From NCBI GenBank assembly GCA_018798825.1, contig CP076356.1, positions 310,001 to 374,000 on the forward strand: DNA of 64,000 nt, in the 5' to 3' direction. Origin of the DNA: Ochrobactrum sp. BTU1. GTDB lineage: Bacteria > Pseudomonadota > Alphaproteobacteria > Rhizobiales > Rhizobiaceae. The translations under genes and the position numbers were made by a program. Position 1 is the stretch's first letter; every line of letters begins with the position of its first letter. Below the pieces are notes generated by a model that saw nothing but the letters and a program-made list of their open reading frames with translations, was not told where the DNA came from and did not search any database. This document shows positions 43,406 to 52,148 of the stretch, one piece after another.

Positions 43406-43517
43406 TTTCTCTCTCTTGTAATTGCTGGACTGCCGGCGTTTCTGAAATTGTCCTTTATACCCAAATGGATACAAGGATTTCTGCAAATTCACCGTTACTC
43501 GATTTTCAATATTGTAT

Positions 43518-43555
43518 TACGGTATGATCATGCTATCGTATTCTCGCACTGTCAA
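43518..43555 (-). promoter_or_regulatory. predicted promoter with TACGGT motif for the atypical SDR gene
   Basis: On the minus strand, a perfect -35 TTGACA (43555-43550), 17-base spacer, -10-like CATGAT (43532-43527). The TACGGT word (43518-43523) then lies at the expected transcription start. A repressor bound there would block initiation. Confidence 0.5.
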
Positions 43556-43691
43556 TCGGGGTGAGGTTCATGGGCAGCAGAGATCTTTCGGTGATCTGCG
43601 TTTGCGACCCGCTTCGTTCCAAATGGAGGGGTCAGATGCAGGGCTGTAACAGATTGGCAATTCGCCCAATCCAGGGCTTGTTCGAGCGACG

Positions 43692-44096
43692 CTATGGGGC
43701 GGCGCATCGGGTCGCATTGACGCCCGCCTCGCAGACCAGATGCACAGCTTTCGGTGTAACGCCTGCGCGACGCTCCATGGGTATTTCGGCGCGTGTTGAC
43801 CAGTCATCACCCTTGTGCCCGCACCAGATGCGCTGCACGGCCATTTTGTCACCTACCGAATTCAACTGGAAGACATTGCCCGTCTTCACATCGACGCCAA
43901 AACTGAATGAGCGGCTTGCTCCAGGCTTAACTTCACCGAGATCAGCAGAGAACCAGTGCGCGAAAGCGGCCGAGCAAACCAGTGAAGTCTTACCACTGTT
44001 CTCGACGGTAATGTCGAGATTTGGTTCACTGATAGCAGAATTAGCTGAATTCAAACTAAGAAATGCCGTAGCAAGAAAGGTAAGGTGAATTCGCAT
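43692..44096 (-). CDS. secreted uncharacterised protein
   Basis: 134 residues, not assigned. The ATG at 44096 begins a signal peptide (MRIHLTFLATAFLSLNSANS) with cleavage near ISA or NSA; a TTG six bases upstream sits at better spacing from GGGAG and may be the true start. The mature part has four Cys (in SLVCSAAF, RIWCGHKGDD, HLVCEAG and near the C-terminus) and beta-strand-like stretches, suggesting a small disulfide-bonded periplasmic domain. It is divergent from the BMP-type transporter operon, and no link is evident. Confidence 0.7.
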   Translation of the reverse strand: MRIHLTFLATAFLSLNSANSAISEPNLDITVENSGKTSLVCSAAFAHWFSADLGEVKPGASRSFSFGVDVKTGNVFQLNSVGDKMAVQRIWCGHKGDDWSTRAEIPMERRAGVTPKAVHLVCEAGVNATRCAAP

Positions 44097-44182
44097 TTGC
44101 AAACATTGCTCCCATTTGTACTGAAGAGTTCAACCGGGAGGTAAAAAATAGTCAACAAAAATCTACAATAGGGAACGATATA

Positions 44183-45226
44183 ATGAAAAAAATGGGAATC
44201 AGTGCAGTAAGTAAAGCTGTGCTTGCTCTTGCAGTAAGTGGTTGGATGGCCAATGCTGCATTGGCGGAAGATATCAAATCAATTGCTATTCTGGCCCCGG
44301 AAATGGGAACTGACATGGGCTGGAACCAGCAAGGCGTTGCAGCGGCAAAGGCCGCGGGCGAGGCTGCCGGTATCAAGGTCGTGGTTGCGGAAAACCTCGG
44401 CTATGGCGATGTGCGTCCAACGCTACGCGAACTCGCTGAAGATGGCGCTGGCTTGCTGATCGCGCATGCCTCTGGCTACAACACCGCCGCTCCGGAAATC
44501 GGCGAGGAAATGAAGATTCCTGTCGCGATTGTCGATAGCCCAGATAAGCTTTCCGCAGGCAAGGTTGCCGATTACACCGCCGCTGGCAGCGATGGTGCTT
44601 ATCTCGCCGGTCGTCTCGCCGCCAAAGTCAGCCGTACGAAGATCGTCGGTATCGTCGTTTCGGGTGAGCCGCCATCGTGGAACAACATGTCGGTTGCTTT
44701 CGCGCAGGGTGTGAAGGCTGAAAACCCGGCGGTTGAAGTTCGTTATGCCGTCATCGGACCAGCTGCCTATGCCGATGCCGCAGGTGGCAAGCGCGTGACC
44801 GAAACCGTCATTGCTTCCGGCGCTGATGTTATCTTTGGACAGGGCAACGGTTCCAGCTTTGGCATGCTGCAAGCCGTCGAGACAACGCCGGCCACGGATG
44901 GTGGCAAGGCCTATTTCATCGACGTCATCGGCGACAAGAGTTCGATCGACAAGGGCTTTCTTCTGTCCTCCGTCATCTGGGATTTGCAGCCCGTTTATGC
45001 GGCCATGATCGAGGATCTCAAAGGCGGCAAATATGGGAGCCACAACTATAATATCAAACTGGATGACGGTAGCTTGCGTCTTTTGAAGACCAAAAACATT
45101 CCGGACAATGTGTGGAAGGAGATCGAAGATCTTCAGGCCAAGATTGTCTCCGGCGAGATCAAGGTTGAGCCGAAGTTCGATGCCGACAGCGTGCATGCGT
45201 TGGTCAAAACGGTCGCTTCCAAGTAA
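44183..45226 (+). CDS. BMP-family ABC solute-binding protein
   Basis: Periplasmic binding protein of the basic membrane protein / PnrA type, 347 residues. Signal peptide to about VSGWMANAALA, then IKSIAILAPEMGTDMGWNQQ, the family's ligand-loop start. Other BMP landmarks are GYGDVRPTLRELAEDGAGLL, GSDGAYLAGRLAAK and DVIFGQGNGSS. Known members mostly bind nucleosides. Adjacency to the vitamin-B6-type cluster suggests a flat heteroaromatic ligand such as a pyridoxine vitamer. It heads the transporter operon. Confidence 0.93.
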   Translation: MKKMGISAVSKAVLALAVSGWMANAALAEDIKSIAILAPEMGTDMGWNQQGVAAAKAAGEAAGIKVVVAENLGYGDVRPTLRELAEDGAGLLIAHASGYNTAAPEIGEEMKIPVAIVDSPDKLSAGKVADYTAAGSDGAYLAGRLAAKVSRTKIVGIVVSGEPPSWNNMSVAFAQGVKAENPAVEVRYAVIGPAAYADAAGGKRVTETVIASGADVIFGQGNGSSFGMLQAVETTPATDGGKAYFIDVIGDKSSIDKGFLLSSVIWDLQPVYAAMIEDLKGGKYGSHNYNIKLDDGSLRLLKTKNIPDNVWKEIEDLQAKIVSGEIKVEPKFDADSVHALVKTVASK

Positions 45227-45415
45227 CCAGCTTATTCAAGCATCGGCCCAGAAATCTGTAACAGCTTCTGAAACGTTCGATGCCTGGACCAAGCAGTGAG
45301 AGCGACAATGTGCGACCGATACAACGTACAGCGCTCGAATACCCGTCTCGTTGCTTCCGGGCATAATCGTGATCCGTCCGGTCGCGACGAGCCGGCTTCC
45401 ATGAAGGACAGTTTG

Positions 45416-47011
45416 ATGCAGGTGACAACACAAAAAGTAGTCCCTCTTTCATCACAGGCAAAAAGTTCTCCGGTCAGTTCTTCGGGCGTGCCCTTTGTCG
45501 CTTTGCGCGGCATAACCAAGCGCTTTCCCGGCGTCGTCGCCAATAATAACGTCAGTACAGATGTCTGGCCGGGGGAGGTCCATGTTCTGTTGGGCGAAAA
45601 CGGCGCGGGAAAATCCACACTCGTTGGCATGTTGGCAGGTCTTCAACAGCCCGACGACGGCTGGATCGAGGTAGATGGTACGAAGGTAAACATTACATCG
45701 CCCCGCCATGCCTTGTCGCTGGGGATGGGCACTGTGTTCCAGCATTCGATGCTGGTACCGAGTTTGACGGTTGTCGACAATTTTACGCTGGGCGGGACCT
45801 GGTGGCGGAAACCGGATCGCAGCGGCGTTGCAAAGCGCATTAACGAAACGGCGAGCCGCGTGGGATTGCGGGTCGATCCCTTTGCGCTGGTTTCAAGCCT
45901 GTCGCTTGGAGAACGCCAGCAGGTAGAAATTCTGCGTGCGTTGATGCGCGGCAGCCGATGCCTGATCCTTGACGAAGCGACAGCCATGCTGACCCCCAAC
46001 GAGGCGGTGTCGCTGGGGCAGCTAATGCGGCGGCTCGTTGCGGAAGGATTGGCCGTCATATTTATCACCCACAAGCTCAATGAAGCACTTGCCTATGGCG
46101 ACCGCATCTCCGTGCTGCGCCTAGGTAAGAATGCAGGCGCTATCACGCCTGAAGAGTTGCAAACCCATACCGATGCGGAAAATACTGCTAATATCATTCG
46201 ACTCATGTTTGGCAATGCTGTTACGGGCGAGGGTGAATCCGAGCCACGGATCAGTCGTGAGCTTGGTGGGACGGTCCTCAGCGTCGATAAGCTTAATTCC
46301 ATCGCAGGACGCATCCCCCTTCGGAATGTTTCATTGACAATCCGCTCCCGCGAAGTGCTCGGAATTGCCGGGATTGACGGCAACGGTCAAAAGGAGCTTG
46401 CAGAGGCGCTTGCTGGACAATTGCCGTCGGTTGGGAGTGTTTGCTTACACGGGACCGAGATCGGTGCGCTTTCGGTGGGCGAGCGTCGCATGGCCGGATT
46501 GCGTTACGTGACGGATGATCGTCTCGGAGAGGGGACGGTGGGTGCATTCGCGGTTGCCACAAATTTTCTCCTAAAGGACATCGGCGCTGCGCCGTTTTGG
46601 CGCAAAGGGCTGGAAAAGCCGCAGCATATCCGCGCGCAAGCTGCGGAACATGTACGCAATTTCGATATCCGAACGCCGGATGTTGAGACGCCGGTCGGCA
46701 CCTTGTCGGGCGGTAACATCCAGAAGGTATTGTTGGCGCGTGAACTGACAGGCACAGCCGAAGCGGTGATTTTTGCAAAGCCGACATATGGGCTCGACGT
46801 AAAAAACATTCGCGCGGTCCGCCGGCGTATTGGCGATGCCGCAGATGCTGGCAAGGCAGTGTTGCTTATTTCAACCGATCTGGACGAGCTTTTGGAGCTT
46901 GCCGACAGAATAGCCGTGATCGACCAGGGCAGACTGCTCGGCACGGTCCAAAATGGATTAGGCGCGCGCGATGCAATCGGCCGCATGATGAGTACCGGAG
47001 AAGAAGAATGA
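45416..47011 (+). CDS. BMP/sugar-type ABC transporter ATPase, tandem domains
   Basis: 531-residue double ABC ATPase (RbsA/NupB-like). The first domain has Walker A GENGAGKST, a degenerate signature SLGERQQVE and Walker B CLILDEAT. The second has a divergent P-loop (GIDGNGQKE), signature LSGGNIQK and a Walker B in which Asp-Glu is replaced (VIFAKPTYGLDV), as is usual for this class, where the first site does most ATP hydrolysis. The ATG at 45416 follows AAGGACA; the frame is open further upstream to 45296, but without a good site. It overlaps the next permease by four bases. Confidence 0.93.
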   Translation: MQVTTQKVVPLSSQAKSSPVSSSGVPFVALRGITKRFPGVVANNNVSTDVWPGEVHVLLGENGAGKSTLVGMLAGLQQPDDGWIEVDGTKVNITSPRHALSLGMGTVFQHSMLVPSLTVVDNFTLGGTWWRKPDRSGVAKRINETASRVGLRVDPFALVSSLSLGERQQVEILRALMRGSRCLILDEATAMLTPNEAVSLGQLMRRLVAEGLAVIFITHKLNEALAYGDRISVLRLGKNAGAITPEELQTHTDAENTANIIRLMFGNAVTGEGESEPRISRELGGTVLSVDKLNSIAGRIPLRNVSLTIRSREVLGIAGIDGNGQKELAEALAGQLPSVGSVCLHGTEIGALSVGERRMAGLRYVTDDRLGEGTVGAFAVATNFLLKDIGAAPFWRKGLEKPQHIRAQAAEHVRNFDIRTPDVETPVGTLSGGNIQKVLLARELTGTAEAVIFAKPTYGLDVKNIRAVRRRIGDAADAGKAVLLISTDLDELLELADRIAVIDQGRLLGTVQNGLGARDAIGRMMSTGEEE

Positions 47012-48099
47012 GCGATCAGCAAGCCGGCACGGCCAGAATAGCTGGACAGATGACGCGTCCGCCATTTTCCGCATGGGGCAGAATCCTTGCCGTAAGCGTT
47101 GGACCGCTGATCTCAGCCCTTGTCTTGGGTGGACTGATCCTGCTTGCTATGGGCGTCAATCCGCTAAGTTACTATGCCTATGTGGTCGAGCGGGGAATTA
47201 TGTCGCCTTCCGGCCTTTCGGCAACACTGACACGTATGGGGCCGTTTCTCCTGATTGCGGCAAGCTTGATTGTGGCTTTCCGTGCTGGAATCTGGAACCT
47301 TGGCGGTGACGGACAGTTTCTGCTGGCTGCAGTGATTGTTGCGGCCACGACGCCGCTTTTGTACACGGCGGGGCTGCCAATCTGGCTTAACCTCGCTGTC
47401 GGTCTGGTGATTGGTTTGGCGGTTGGTGCGGTGTGGGGCCTGTTGCCTGCAATACTCAAGGCATGGCACGGCATCAATGAAATCATTACCACGCTGATGA
47501 TGAGTTTCCTCGGCGTTTCGCTGGCCAATGTGCTGGTGAAACTCGCTTTTCTTGATCCCGCGACCACCACTCCGCAAACGCGCACACTTCCTGTGGATGC
47601 GCGCTTGCCGAAGTTGTTTGATACCACCATTTCGTCTGGCCTGATCATCGGTCTCGTCGTTATCATAGCTATGCATCTGATGATGACGAAAACGTCGTTT
47701 GGAATGAAATTGCGACTGGTCGGGGCCAATCCACGTGCCGCTGTTCACGCGGGACTTTCGGTCCCCAAACTGACCATAGCCGTCTTCGCCATTTCGGCAG
47801 GCCTTGCGGGGCTGTCGGGCGCGGTCGACATTCTGGGTACGCAAGGCAATGTCCGCGCGGACTGGAATCCGGCCTATAGCCTGACGGTGGTACCGCTGGT
47901 TTTCCTTGCGCGGCTCAACGGCTTTGGTTCCATCGCTTATGTCTTCCTGTTTTCCGCGCTCACGATCGGTGGGGAAAGTGCAGCACGCCGCCTCGGTGTG
48001 CCGAGTTTTTTCTCGTTAGTTATCGTGGCGTTGTTGCTGATCACTTTGGCGTTGGCGGAATATTTTGACAAGAACCGCCGTTACCGAGCCAAGGTCTGA
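47008..48099 (+). CDS. BMP-type ABC transporter permease
   Basis: 363-residue permease of the branched-chain/ribose type used by nucleoside-like importers. About nine hydrophobic segments; GIWNLGGDGQFLLAAV is the family's amino-terminal signature, and GMKLRLVGANPRAAVHAGLS is the cytoplasmic coupling loop. It overlaps the ATPase gene by four bases and precedes the second permease, with which it should form the membrane channel. Confidence 0.95.
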   Translation: MSDQQAGTARIAGQMTRPPFSAWGRILAVSVGPLISALVLGGLILLAMGVNPLSYYAYVVERGIMSPSGLSATLTRMGPFLLIAASLIVAFRAGIWNLGGDGQFLLAAVIVAATTPLLYTAGLPIWLNLAVGLVIGLAVGAVWGLLPAILKAWHGINEIITTLMMSFLGVSLANVLVKLAFLDPATTTPQTRTLPVDARLPKLFDTTISSGLIIGLVVIIAMHLMMTKTSFGMKLRLVGANPRAAVHAGLSVPKLTIAVFAISAGLAGLSGAVDILGTQGNVRADWNPAYSLTVVPLVFLARLNGFGSIAYVFLFSALTIGGESAARRLGVPSFFSLVIVALLLITLALAEYFDKNRRYRAKV

Positions 48100-48112
48100 G
48101 AAGGAGAAGAAC

Positions 48113-49045
48113 ATGGCACTTTTTACGGAAAGTTTCATCATCACGCTGTTTCTCGGTGCAATCGCTGCGGGCACGCCGCTTTTGCTTGCAGGACTGGGAG
48201 AGCAATTGTCGGAAAAGGCAGGCGTACTCAATATCGGGTTGGAAGGCATGATTCTGGCCGGTGCCTATGCCGGTTTTCTTGCGGCGTGGACCACCGGCAG
48301 CATGGGGCTCGGCTTTGTAGGCGGTATCGCTGCGGGCGCGTTCGTCGCGTCGTTCATGGTGCTGTTTTGTGTGCGGCTAGGCCTCAATCAGATCGTCATC
48401 GGTATTGCTCTGACATTGGCAGTTCAAGGCATGACCGCGCTCCTGCATTTCGTACAGTTTTCGCAAACTTATCCACGCCTGGACGGGGTGCCGAAATGGC
48501 CTATCTGGCCTTTGGTCGAAATTCCGGTTCTTGGACCGATCCTGTTTAATCACAATCCGATCGTTTATGTAGCTGTCGTCCTTGTCGCAGTTTTCGCCTG
48601 GATTTATCGTATGACGCATCTCGGCACCGCCTTGCAGGCGGCAGGCGATAAACCGGCTGCGCTCGATGCGACCGGTGTGGATGTTGTCCGAACGCGAAGC
48701 GTTGCTGTGCTGATGACGGGCGCACTGGCCGGTCTCGGTGGTGCTTTCATGTCTGTTGCAGTTGCTGGCGTATTCATTCCGTTCATGAGCCATGGCAATG
48801 GTTTCATCGCCATCGTACTAGCAATGCTGGCGCGGGGTAGACCGTCATGGGTATTGGGCGGCGCACTATTGTTCGGTGCCAGCCTATCGCTGGCAACAGC
48901 CTTACAGGTCGCCGGTGTCAACGTGCCAACAGACGTCATTCAGATGTTACCATTTGCCATGGTGATGCTGGTGCTGTTGATCGCTGGTCGCAAAGCAAGC
49001 CTTCCACAAGCACTGGGCGAAAGCTTCGTGCGCGGAGCACGTTAG
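48113..49045 (+). CDS. BMP-type ABC transporter permease (second)
   Basis: 310-residue permease partner. N-terminal AIAAGTPLLLAGLGEQLSEK and GVLNIGLEGMILAGAYAGFL are family signatures; TALQAAGDKPAALDATGVDV is the coupling loop. The ATG at 48113 has AAGGAGAAG directly upstream; a start at 48065 would overlap the previous gene. Last gene of the importer operon. Confidence 0.95.
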   Translation: MALFTESFIITLFLGAIAAGTPLLLAGLGEQLSEKAGVLNIGLEGMILAGAYAGFLAAWTTGSMGLGFVGGIAAGAFVASFMVLFCVRLGLNQIVIGIALTLAVQGMTALLHFVQFSQTYPRLDGVPKWPIWPLVEIPVLGPILFNHNPIVYVAVVLVAVFAWIYRMTHLGTALQAAGDKPAALDATGVDVVRTRSVAVLMTGALAGLGGAFMSVAVAGVFIPFMSHGNGFIAIVLAMLARGRPSWVLGGALLFGASLSLATALQVAGVNVPTDVIQMLPFAMVMLVLLIAGRKASLPQALGESFVRGAR

Positions 49046-49143
49046 TCGCTGGGTACGCAAGGCCTGTTATGATGTGGTTTATAAGAACGAGGATCGGTGC
49101 ACTAAACCGTAGGTATCGGATGCTGGTGGTACGGAATTGCTTT

Positions 49144-49173
49144 GGATTGAGACTGATCCCCCGGTCTCAATCC
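49144..49173. repeat. 10-bp inverted repeat between convergent genes
   Basis: GGATTGAGAC (49144-49153), 10-base loop, GTCTCAATCC (49164-49173). A perfect stem with no T-run, inside a 305-base region (49046-49350) that holds no supported gene and separates the BMP operon from the LysR gene. It may act as a transcript-end or mRNA-stability hairpin, or be a repeat copy found elsewhere. Confidence 0.55.
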
Positions 49174-49350
49174 GGGGCAACATCTCCATATCTTGGCAGA
49201 GGCTGTAGTGATGGTGGGTGATGGCAATGGAGATGCCCACCGCAAATAGCGCAGCTCGGTGTTTTCGTCCGTTCGATGCTCACCCGGCGATGTGTGCATT
49301 AACTGACGGCTCGAAGCCGGGGGTTAAAGTTATCGCCCTGGCGGTTCAAG

Positions 49351-50268
49351 TTAATCGAGTTTCCAATGGCCATTTTGGCAGAAATCGCTGACGAGTTGCT
49401 TGAGTTGGTTTTGTACAGCCAAAACCGCGTTGCTTGTCCGGCTACGTTGCGCCGTGAACATAGCAAATTTTCTATAAAGGGCAGGCTTTGAGATTAGTGC
49501 GCTCGAATAGTTGTGAGGTGTACTTTCCGGTTCTGTCAGGCTCCAGCCCATGACCGTCATGCCCAAGCCAGCACGCACTGCGGCTTTGATGCTACCTGCA
49601 CCTTCTATTTCAAGTGAAACATTCAGACTGAAGCCGGCTTTTTCGGCTTCACGCTCCATCAAAATACGTATGGCGTGCTTCCTCGACGGTAAAATCAGCG
49701 GCAAATCTGCGAGGTTCTGAAGCTCAATCTGCGGGCTTTTTCCTTTGAAATAGCCAGCTGCCCCAAGGACATATAGGCCCTCCCTGAAGGCCAATGGCGC
49801 ATCCTTTCCTGCGACGTCTGAAAGGTTCACAACAATGTCGTAGCTGCCGGCTTCAAGCCCGCTTTTCAGCGTCTGGCTGTCACCTTCGCGTAAAATAAGA
49901 CGCAAGCGCGGATATTTTTCTCGGCAGACCTTGATGAGAGGAGGTGCCAAAATAGGGGCAATCGAACTCACGACCCCCAAAATTACGTCGCCAGAGGGGA
50001 CAGAAGCTTTCTCGCGTGTCGCATTCTCTGCACGCTCTAGCGCGTGAAGGATGCTTTGACAGTGAACAAGTAGCGTATCACCAGCCTCAGTGAGCACCAT
50101 TCCACGGGCAGTGCGCGTTAGCAGCTTCACATTCAGCTCGTCTTCAAGAAGGCGAATGTGGTGACTGAGAGCTGGTTGCGCAATCCCAAGTTCGGCGGAA
50201 GCTTTTGTGAGCGAGCCATGCTCTGCGATGCTTACAAAATAGCGCATCCGGATGACAGTCAGGATCAT
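49351..50268 (-). CDS. LysR-family transcriptional regulator
   Basis: 305 residues. Winged helix in residues about 1-60 (YFVSIAEHGSLTKASAELGI, then PALSHHIRLLEDELNVKLL), and an effector domain with DVILGVVSSIAPILAPPLIK, of the CbbR/Nac-like subgroup. The ATG at 50268 gives a standard N-terminus (MILTVIRMRYFVSI). It is divergent from the RraA-like gene and almost certainly controls the 12-gene operon 50463-61148. Confidence 0.92.
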   Translation of the reverse strand: MILTVIRMRYFVSIAEHGSLTKASAELGIAQPALSHHIRLLEDELNVKLLTRTARGMVLTEAGDTLLVHCQSILHALERAENATREKASVPSGDVILGVVSSIAPILAPPLIKVCREKYPRLRLILREGDSQTLKSGLEAGSYDIVVNLSDVAGKDAPLAFREGLYVLGAAGYFKGKSPQIELQNLADLPLILPSRKHAIRILMEREAEKAGFSLNVSLEIEGAGSIKAAVRAGLGMTVMGWSLTEPESTPHNYSSALISKPALYRKFAMFTAQRSRTSNAVLAVQNQLKQLVSDFCQNGHWKLD

Positions 50269-50360
50269 GCGAACTCCTATGCGATAGCAGTGACAGCGGT
50301 ACGTCGCGCCCATCCACTGGATGCGGGATCTATTGAGACCTAGTAATATAAAAATACTTT

Positions 50361-50369
50361 ATGAATCAT
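50361..50369. promoter_or_regulatory. AT-rich control region with a short palindrome
   Basis: ATGA-A-TCAT (50361-50369) within a strongly AT-rich stretch (50340-50440) between the divergent LysR gene and the RraA-like gene. A probable LysR target and promoter region; no single site is clear. Confidence 0.35.
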
Positions 50370-50462
50370 ATTAGCATTATATATTTGATTGATTTTAATG
50401 CGCAATATATTCCTTCAAGCAATAAACGCTAAAAGCAAAAAAGCAGATTTTTTGGAGGAACA

Positions 50463-51137
50463 ATGGTCCATCTTCACAGATTGGTCGATCGCCCAGACGC
50501 TACCTTGGTGTCTGCGCTCAGTGCATATGCACCCGCTACGATCCATGAAGCACAAGGAAGGCGTGGTGCGTTGTCATCGCGGATCAAACCGGTTGATCCT
50601 GCCATGAAGCTTTGCGGACCGGCATTCACCGTTAGCTGTGCTCCTCGCGATAATATTATGCTGCAGGTGGCAATCTCTTATGCATCGCCAGGCGATATCA
50701 TCGTAGTCTCCGCTGGCGAATACGAGGAGGCGGGCTCTTTCGGTGATGTGCTCGCGAATGCATGTTTGGCAGCGAAGATCGGTGGCCTTGTCACCGATAC
50801 CGGTGTGCGCGATACCGCGCAATTGCGGAAGCTTGGCTTTCCGGTCTTCTCGCTCAGTGTTTCGATTAAAGGTACGGTCAAGGAAACCTTGGGGGCAATC
50901 AATCAGCCAATCATTATCGGAGGAGAAACGATTAACCCGGGTGATGTGGTTTCTGGTGATGCAGATGGCGTCGTGGTTGTCCGTAAGTCCGAGGTTGCAA
51001 ACGTAGTGGAGCAATCCCGGCTACGTGAAGAAAACGAGGCTGAATATATTGCAGCTTACAAGGCTGGAAAATCGGTTATCGAAGTCAGCAATCTAGAAGA
51101 CAAGCTCCGTGATAAGGGCTTTGTGATAGGTGCCTGA
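50463..51137 (+). CDS. RraA-like aldolase/decarboxylase
   Basis: 224 residues of the RraA / HMG aldolase family, which cleave 4-hydroxy-2-oxoacids or decarboxylate oxaloacetate with a divalent metal; a few members inhibit RNase E instead. The catalytic Arg-Asp pair is in VTDTGVRDTAQL, and the preceding Gly-rich GDVLANACLAAKIGGL is the substrate loop. The length fits the aldolase subgroup, not the shorter RNase regulator. It is first in a long sugar-acid-type operon, with TTGGAGGAAC as the ribosome site. Confidence 0.88.
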   Translation: MVHLHRLVDRPDATLVSALSAYAPATIHEAQGRRGALSSRIKPVDPAMKLCGPAFTVSCAPRDNIMLQVAISYASPGDIIVVSAGEYEEAGSFGDVLANACLAAKIGGLVTDTGVRDTAQLRKLGFPVFSLSVSIKGTVKETLGAINQPIIIGGETINPGDVVSGDADGVVVVRKSEVANVVEQSRLREENEAEYIAAYKAGKSVIEVSNLEDKLRDKGFVIGA

Positions 51138-51201
51138 TCGAGCCGTTTTAAACCGAGGAATAATAAATTCGACCTCGGAAATTTAACAAATGGGGAATGA
51201 C

Positions 51202-52038
51202 ATGACTTATCTGAAATCGGTGTTGCTTGCGGGCTGTGTCTTTGTGGCTGGCGCAGCTGTTGTGACCTCCGCAAGCGCGGACGTCGTGAAAGACGTCAAG
51301 GAACGCGGCAAATTTATCTGCGGGACACTCGGTACTTCTGAGCCTTTTAGTTTCCAGGACGGCAAAACACGTGAGGTTGTTGGATATGAAGTTGATATCT
51401 GTCAGGCAATTGCTGACAGTCTCGGCGTGCCACTTGAGTTGAAGCTGATTTCAGTTGAGGCCCGCATCCCGGAACTCATTGCAGGCCGCGTCGATCTTGT
51501 CGCTGCCAATCTTGGCTGGAACCCTGAACGTGCCCAGCAGATTGACTATTCCAACCAGCATTTTGTCAGCATGCAGAAAATCCTTGTTCGTGCCGATTCC
51601 GGGTTGAAATCCTCTGACGAATTGGCGGGCAAGCGTGTGAGTGCCGTTCGCGGATCTAGTTCGGAGCGCGGCGCGCGTGAACATATAAAAGACGTGAATG
51701 TCCTGACCTTCAAGGATGGCGCGAGCGCGTTTCTTGCAGTTCAGCAAGGGAAGGTGAGTGGCATGGTGTCCTCTGAGATGGCGCATATAAAGTTACGCGA
51801 TGCTGCGAAGAAAGATGGTGGCGTCGAAGTTACTATTCTCGAACCTGCTCTGTTTGCTGAACCATGGGGTCTTGGTATCAAAAAGGGGGAAGATGTATTC
51901 AAGGACCATGTGAATAAGGTTCTGTCTGATCTCGAAACTTCCGGAAAATTCGACCAGATTTTTGATAAGTGGTTTGGCGCTGAAACGTCGTTTGGCGGGT
52001 TGAAGCGGGAATTCAAGATTGAGGAAATCAAGGAGTAA
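51202..52038 (+). CDS. polar amino-acid-type ABC solute-binding protein
   Basis: 278-residue periplasmic binding protein (family 3). The signal peptide starts MTYLKSVLLAGCVFVAGAAV and ends near SASA-DV. The mature part has FICGTLGTSEPFSFQDG, GYEVDICQAIADSLGVPLEL and LVAANLGWNPERAQQIDYSN. The ATG at 51202 has GGGGA; one four codons earlier is the alternative. A terminator-like hairpin follows, which would raise its dose relative to the permeases. The ligand is probably the amino compound degraded by the downstream enzymes. Confidence 0.94.
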   Translation: MTYLKSVLLAGCVFVAGAAVVTSASADVVKDVKERGKFICGTLGTSEPFSFQDGKTREVVGYEVDICQAIADSLGVPLELKLISVEARIPELIAGRVDLVAANLGWNPERAQQIDYSNQHFVSMQKILVRADSGLKSSDELAGKRVSAVRGSSSERGAREHIKDVNVLTFKDGASAFLAVQQGKVSGMVSSEMAHIKLRDAAKKDGGVEVTILEPALFAEPWGLGIKKGEDVFKDHVNKVLSDLETSGKFDQIFDKWFGAETSFGGLKREFKIEEIKE

Positions 52039-52055
52039 TTCGTTTGCTCCGATAG

Positions 52056-52080
52056 CAGCCCACAATGTGGGCTGTTTCTT
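52056..52080 (+). terminator. intra-operon terminator/attenuator hairpin
   Basis: CAGCCCAC (52056-52063), loop AAT, GTGGGCTG (52067-52074), then TTTCTT. Located 18 bases after the binding-protein stop and before the permeases, a common way to make more binding protein than membrane parts. Confidence 0.75.
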
Positions 52081-52148
52081 AAATGAGTTTTCGCTTTGCT
52101 CTGCAAAGCGTACTTACCGGGAAGGCCATCACAAAGTGAGATGAGGCC

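Noticed and set aside
43561..44088. Plus-strand frame of 175 codons
   Set aside because: It is the antisense shadow of the secreted protein gene at 43692-44096, which has a signal peptide and ordered Cys.
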